Assembly: GCA_002372855.1 (NCBI GenBank)
Contig: DFIZ01000060.1
Coordinates: 24,653-41,443, forward strand
Length of the DNA stretch: 16,791 nucleotides
Direction of reading: 5' to 3'
From: Bacteroidales bacterium UBA3684
GTDB lineage: Bacteria; Bacteroidota; Bacteroidia; Bacteroidales; P3
Shown piece after piece: positions 13,378-16,791 of this stretch. Under the pieces are notes generated by a model. The model saw only the letters and a list, made by a program, of their open reading frames with translations, did not search any database and was not told the origin of the DNA. The translations under genes and the position numbers were made by a program. How positions within the stretch are numbered: the first letter of the stretch is position 1; every line of letters starts with the position of its first letter.

Positions 13378-13385
13378 TAATTTTG
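13378..13385 (+). promoter_or_regulatory. -7 element of the DUF1846 gene
   Basis: TAATTTTG fits TAnnTTTG, 46 bases ahead of the start codon. The -33 position (TCTT, 13355-13358) is a poor match to TTTG. The spacer begins CCATGTC (13359-13365), in the same place as in the vanX-like and C69 promoters. The weak -33 may indicate a need for an activator. Confidence 0.58.
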
Positions 13386-13431
13386 CATCCCGTATTTTTT
13401 AATTTCAACATATATCAAATTATCATTTATT

Positions 13432-14895
13432 ATGAAATACGGTTTTGACAACGAGAAGTATCTTCGGATACAGTCCGAACACATCAAGGAGCGCATCTCC
13501 AAGTTCGGAAACAAACTCTACCTTGAATTTGGCGGTAAACTTTTCGACGACTACCACGCCAGTCGTGTTCTGCCCGGCTTCGAGCCCGACAGCAAACTGA
13601 AGATGCTCACACAGCTGAAAGACGATGCCGAGATTGTCATCGTCATCAGCGCCACCGACATCGAGAAGAACAAGAAGCGCGGCGACCTCGGCATCACCTA
13701 CGACGAGGACGTGCTGCGCCTGCGCGAGGTCTTCATGCAGCGCGGATTCCTGGTCAGCGGCGTCGTCATCACCCACTACAGCGGCCAGCCCGGCGCCACG
13801 GCCTACCGCGAACGCCTTGAGCGCATGGGCATCAAAGCCTACTACCATTACATGATTGAGGGCTACCCCACCAACGTGGAGCTCATCGACAGCGACGAGG
13901 GCTTCGGCAAGAACGACTACGTCGAGACCACACGCCCCCTGGTGGTCATCACCGCCCCGGGCCCCGGCAGCGGCAAGATGGCTGTGTGCCTCAGCCAGCT
14001 CTATCAAGAGAACAAGCGCGGCATCAAAGCCGGGTACGCCAAGTTCGAGACCTTCCCCATCTGGAGCATCCCCCTGAAGCACCCTGTCAACATCGCCTAC
14101 GAGGCCGCCACGGCCGACCTCAACGACGTCAACATGATCGACCCGTTCCACCTCGAAGCCTACGGCAAGACCGCCGTCAACTACAACCGAGACATCGAGA
14201 TATTCCCCGTCTTGAACGCCATCTTCGAAGGCATCTACGGCGAGAATCCATATAAGTCGCCCACCGACATGGGCGTCAACATGGCGGGCTTCTGCATCAG
14301 CGACGACGACGTCTGCTGCCGCGCCTCCAACGACGAGATTATCCGCCGTTACTACACCGCCCTCTGCGACTTCGCCATCGGCAAGTCGAGCCAGAGCGAG
14401 GTGAACAAGATAGCCCTCCTCATGAAGCAGGCCAAAATCACCACCGACGACCGCCGCACCACAGTGGCCGCCAAGGAGCGCCGCGACCGCGAGGGCGTGC
14501 CCGCCGCCGCCATCGAACTGGCCGACGGCACCATCATCACCGCCAAGACCTCCGACCTCCTCGGTGCCTGCGCCGCCTTGATTCTCAACGCCCTCAAGCA
14601 TCTGGCCGGTATCGACCACGAGGTGAAGCTCATCTCGCAGAAGATGATCGAACCCATCCAGCACACCAAGGTCTCCATGCTCCACGGCAGCAACCCGCGC
14701 CTGCACACAGACGAGGTGCTCGTAACACTCTCCATCCTCAGCCTCCTCGACGACAACTGCCGCCGCGCCCTCGACTGCCTCCCCCTCCTCGACGGCTGCC
14801 AGGTGCACACCACCGTCATGACCAGCGAGGTGGACCGCAAAATCTTTAAGAAACTCGGCATCGGCCTCACCAGCGAGCCCGTCCAAAAGGACTGA
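13432..14895 (+). CDS. DUF1846 (UPF0371) family protein
   Basis: 487 residues, a full-length member of the DUF1846 family, cytoplasmic, with no signal peptide or membrane segment. The N-terminus MKYGFDNEKYLRIQSEHIKERI and FGGKLFDDYHASRVLPGF are characteristic. A nucleotide-binding-like loop ITAPGPGSGKM (173-183) precedes conserved segments KFETFPIWSIPLKHPVNIAYEAAT and NRDIEIFPVL. Crystal structures exist for the family, but its biochemical role is not established to my knowledge. Single-gene unit with its own promoter and a downstream hairpin terminator, divergent from the C69 dipeptidase and possibly sharing an operator with it. High GC and codon use fit the chromosome. Confidence 0.93.
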   Translation: MKYGFDNEKYLRIQSEHIKERISKFGNKLYLEFGGKLFDDYHASRVLPGFEPDSKLKMLTQLKDDAEIVIVISATDIEKNKKRGDLGITYDEDVLRLREVFMQRGFLVSGVVITHYSGQPGATAYRERLERMGIKAYYHYMIEGYPTNVELIDSDEGFGKNDYVETTRPLVVITAPGPGSGKMAVCLSQLYQENKRGIKAGYAKFETFPIWSIPLKHPVNIAYEAATADLNDVNMIDPFHLEAYGKTAVNYNRDIEIFPVLNAIFEGIYGENPYKSPTDMGVNMAGFCISDDDVCCRASNDEIIRRYYTALCDFAIGKSSQSEVNKIALLMKQAKITTDDRRTTVAAKERRDREGVPAAAIELADGTIITAKTSDLLGACAALILNALKHLAGIDHEVKLISQKMIEPIQHTKVSMLHGSNPRLHTDEVLVTLSILSLLDDNCRRALDCLPLLDGCQVHTTVMTSEVDRKIFKKLGIGLTSEPVQKD

Positions 14896-14919
14896 TTACA
14901 CATTGACATCTTAAACATC

Positions 14920-14950
14920 ACCGCCACCCCAACCCGGTGGCGGTTTCTGT
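14920..14950 (+). terminator. Intrinsic terminator of the DUF1846 gene
   Basis: ACCGCCACC (14920-14928) and GGTGGCGGT (14936-14944) form a perfect 9-bp stem with a 7-base loop, followed by TTCTGTT. The T-run is short but the stem is strong and lies 25 bases past the stop. Confidence 0.72.
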
Positions 14951-14974
14951 TGAGCGTGAGGATAATAAAAACGG

Positions 14975-14982
14975 TAATTTTG
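14975..14982 (+). promoter_or_regulatory. -7 element ahead of the AT-rich gene
   Basis: TAATTTTG fits the Bacteroidota -7 consensus, 38 bases before the ATG at 15021. A TTG lies about 22 bases upstream, so the -33 match is weak. Confidence 0.45.
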
Positions 14983-15020
14983 CGTTTATATGGGCGTGAT
15001 GTAACTAATACAAATCATAT

Positions 15021-16289
15021 ATGGAACCATTATATAAACCGACCAAATCAATCAGAGATTATTTCGATGGTTTTGCACACGAGTTTTCCTATTCAAGCAA
15101 GGAAGATAAATTGGCAGAGATAGCTAATTGTGTGTATCATGGATACGATTTCTTCGATGAACTAAACGAACAATGTGTTGAGCACCCAGATAGGACAAAA
15201 ACCATTTGCGGAACCATATCCAATTATATTGGAATGATACGTGGTGTAGGATTCAATCCCATTGATAAATATGTCTCCGATGATAAAATCAATTTGAAGC
15301 AGTTAGTGAAATTGTTTCAGGATGAGATTCGGAATCTCTATAGATTTCCTCTTGCACAGAATCCCTATTTTGCAGATGTAAGAAATTATTATGACGAATT
15401 AATTAAGCGACATTACGTAGATGCTGACGAAAAAATGCAGCTATGGTGTGGGCCAACTCCACTGGATAGAATACCCATCTCGGAAGAAGAGGTTTTGTCC
15501 ATGAATCCGTGGGGTTCAAGTCTCGAGTACGTTGACCCCATACGTGGTGGGTCAACGATTTACGATGACAATGCACAATGTGTCCTTAAATGCGATGAGG
15601 CTTATATTAGCGAACATAATCGAAATAACGATGCTGAATATAAATACCGGATTCAAAAGTGGCCTAAACCATTTATGGGCAATCCCCTTACAGCAAAGGT
15701 TGTACTGCTAAGTCTTAATCCAGGATTTAAAGATTGGCAAAAAAGAGTGTTGGCAAAAGCTTTGACTATATACTATCGCGAGGCAATCTTCAAACATTTA
15801 GTTGAACAATCTGGCTTAAAAGCGGTATCAATGTTTTGCCCAAACGAAAAACCAGGTGATTTGGACATTACATACCTTGAAGCTCACACATTGGTTGACA
15901 ACTATTGGTATGACATGATTGAAAAATTCAGGAACGCTGCGGGAATACCCAAAAGCGACGAAGTCTTTGACCCTCTTTATACACAGCTATCGGTGATAGA
16001 GTATATAGGCTATGCCTCCAAGAATTATAGGGATTTGGCCAAAGGAAGAATCTTGCCGTCACAATATTTTTCAAGAATGCTAATCCAACATTTGACGATG
16101 AATCGAAAAACAGTATTTGTCGTGGTCCGCGCAGAGGTGCAGTGGAGGAAACTGCTTGGCGAAAGAATATGGAATAAATTAGAGCAGGAAGACCGCCTGA
16201 TAGTCGGTAGGAAAATCAGACGTCAGAGTTTGACAGCAACTGGATTGGGCGAAAATGAATTTCGCAGATTAGTAAATCTATTAAAATGA
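15021..16289 (+). CDS. Unknown AT-rich protein with a uracil-DNA-glycosylase-like motif
   Basis: 422 residues, soluble, no signal peptide. Residues 1-130 are charged and unrecognised. From about residue 215 there is KPFMGNPLTAKVVLLSLNPGF (217-236): the GNP-x-AKV-hydrophobic-LNPG pattern recalls motif I of the uracil-DNA-glycosylase superfamily (GINPG in TDG/MUG types). A later strand TVFVVVRAEVQWRKLL (364-379) could be the second core strand. No iron-sulfur cysteine pattern is seen. The family call is tentative, and a nucleic-acid or nucleotide role is only inferred. Base composition is much more AT-rich than every other gene in the window, and it sits alone between a terminator and an rRNA operon. 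This suggests horizontal acquisition. Start ATG follows a plausible promoter. Confidence 0.82.
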   Translation: MEPLYKPTKSIRDYFDGFAHEFSYSSKEDKLAEIANCVYHGYDFFDELNEQCVEHPDRTKTICGTISNYIGMIRGVGFNPIDKYVSDDKINLKQLVKLFQDEIRNLYRFPLAQNPYFADVRNYYDELIKRHYVDADEKMQLWCGPTPLDRIPISEEEVLSMNPWGSSLEYVDPIRGGSTIYDDNAQCVLKCDEAYISEHNRNNDAEYKYRIQKWPKPFMGNPLTAKVVLLSLNPGFKDWQKRVLAKALTIYYREAIFKHLVEQSGLKAVSMFCPNEKPGDLDITYLEAHTLVDNYWYDMIEKFRNAAGIPKSDEVFDPLYTQLSVIEYIGYASKNYRDLAKGRILPSQYFSRMLIQHLTMNRKTVFVVVRAEVQWRKLLGERIWNKLEQEDRLIVGRKIRRQSLTATGLGENEFRRLVNLLK

Positions 16290-16307
16290 AAACGGCTGAA
16301 AAGAGTG

Positions 16308-16557
16308 TCGCAGGGGCCAAATGATTTTGAAAACGGCCGTCGCAGATTGCGAAAGTGCCAAACGTTTTTGAAAATGGGTGTCGCAGGGTGCGACGGGGCG
16401 TTTGGGAAGGGAAACAAGGTTTCGCAGCGTGCGAAAGTGTGTTTTGAAATGAAAAGTGGGTGTCGCAGGGTGCGACGGGCGTTTTTAAAATGAAAACATG
16501 GTTTCGCAACGTGCGACGGTAGGTTAGGGAAATATTTCGCGTTAGCGCATTGTGCGC
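16308..16557. repeat. Array of palindromic units with 41-bp period
   Basis: The core TCGCA-NNN-TGCGA starts at 16340, 16381, 16422, 16463 and 16504, exactly 41 bp apart. A sixth in-register core at 16545 reads GCGCA-TTG-TGCGC, where both arms changed together and the palindrome is kept. A decayed half-copy (TCGCAGGGG) is at 16308, out of register by 9 bp. The 28-bp segments between cores are related and alternate: those at 16353 and 16435 end in GGGTG, those at 16394 and 16476 in GGTT. This gives an 82-bp higher-order repeat. The array ends 6 bases from the terminal T-run of the rRNA operon terminator. Confidence 0.87.
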
Positions 16558-16562
16558 AGGAC

Positions 16563-16594
16563 AAAAAAAGGGAACCACTTTCGTGATTCCCTTT
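16563..16594 (-). terminator. Intrinsic terminator of the rRNA operon
   Basis: On the minus strand AAAGGGAATCAC (16583-16594) pairs with GTGGTTCCCTTT (16567-16578) around a GAAA tetraloop, with one T-G wobble. The stem's final T bases run into a seven-T tail (complement of 16563-16569). It lies 6 bases after the 5S gene. Confidence 0.92.
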
Positions 16595-16599
16595 AAAAG

Positions 16600-16710
<111 letters not shown>

Positions 16711-16791
16711 ATAAACTGTTTGACATACGGAACAAGACATATAAGAGAAAGCGTACAAAGAATGTACATACGGAAAGTCTTCGGGTAATTA
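16711..16791 (-). rRNA. 23S rRNA 3' tip and 23S-5S spacer
   Basis: At the window edge the minus strand begins TAATTACCCGAAGACTTTCC. This matches the position of the final TACTAAT...CC stretch of 23S rRNA, so the last roughly 20 bases of 23S are probably at 16771-16791. The rest (16711-16770) is the AT-rich internal spacer with no tRNA. Confidence 0.5.

Noticed and set aside
13423..14886. Minus-strand frame opposite the DUF1846 gene
   Set aside because: Shadow of the real gene, with low-complexity translation.
16340..16557. CRISPR array
   Set aside because: The cores are only 13 bp, the 28-bp intervals are related to each other and alternate in two types rather than being unique, and no cas genes are present.

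Overview
The window looks like a chromosomal segment of a GC-rich member of the order Bacteroidales. Several promoters match the Bacteroidota type (TTTG, 19 bases, TAnnTTTG). The gene content also fits: a DUF1846 protein, a C69 dipeptidase, a PNGase F-like enzyme, an ECF sigma/outer-membrane receptor cassette, and group B plus group C [FeFe] hydrogenases. Start codons mostly lack strong Shine-Dalgarno sequences. Coding DNA is GC-rich, with AT-rich promoters. The exception is the AT-rich gene at 15021-16289, which looks acquired. Genus cannot be assigned from sequence alone.

Layout, left to right. (1) A partial VanX-type D,D-dipeptidase lipoprotein (1-533, minus). (2) A four-gene minus-strand hydrogen operon (5410 to 667): thioredoxin-like [2Fe-2S] protein, PAS-containing group C sensory [FeFe] hydrogenase (HydS), SpoIIE/PP2C-type phosphatase, and group B [FeFe] hydrogenase. 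It ends in an intrinsic terminator. (3) An 818-base non-coding stretch (5411-6228) with a strong promoter, a candidate small RNA or leader, a perfect 18-bp palindrome followed by four 11-bp tandem repeats, and a REP-like element. (4) A four-gene minus-strand cassette (9798 to 6229) with overlapping or nearly touching genes: ECF sigma factor, small one-TM protein in the anti-sigma position, secreted protein of unknown function, and TonB-dependent-receptor-type outer-membrane protein. An ECF-type promoter precedes it. (5) A secreted C69 dipeptidase and a PNGase F-like glycoamidase (13263 to 9891, minus), probably co-transcribed. (6) Divergently, a DUF1846 gene on the plus strand (13432-14895). 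(7) An AT-rich gene with a uracil-DNA-glycosylase-like motif (15021-16289, plus). (8) An array of palindromic 41-bp units (16308-16557) abutting the terminator of an rRNA operon, whose 5S gene and 23S 3' tip occupy the right edge on the minus strand.

How the genes work together. The hydrogen operon pairs a probable catalytic hydrogenase, expected to dispose of ferredoxin electrons as H2, with a probable H2 or redox sensor and a phosphatase that could relay its signal. No maturase genes (hydE, hydF, hydG) and no kinase are present here. The vanX-like, C69 and PNGase F-like genes all encode exported enzymes acting on peptides or glycopeptides. The promoters of the vanX-like, C69 and DUF1846 genes share a motif at the same position, which suggests co-regulation.

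The most unusual material is non-coding: the 41-bp palindromic array next to the rRNA operon, the shared promoter motif, the candidate small RNA, and several dispersed repeat families. Two of those families are inserted in frame inside protein-coding genes.
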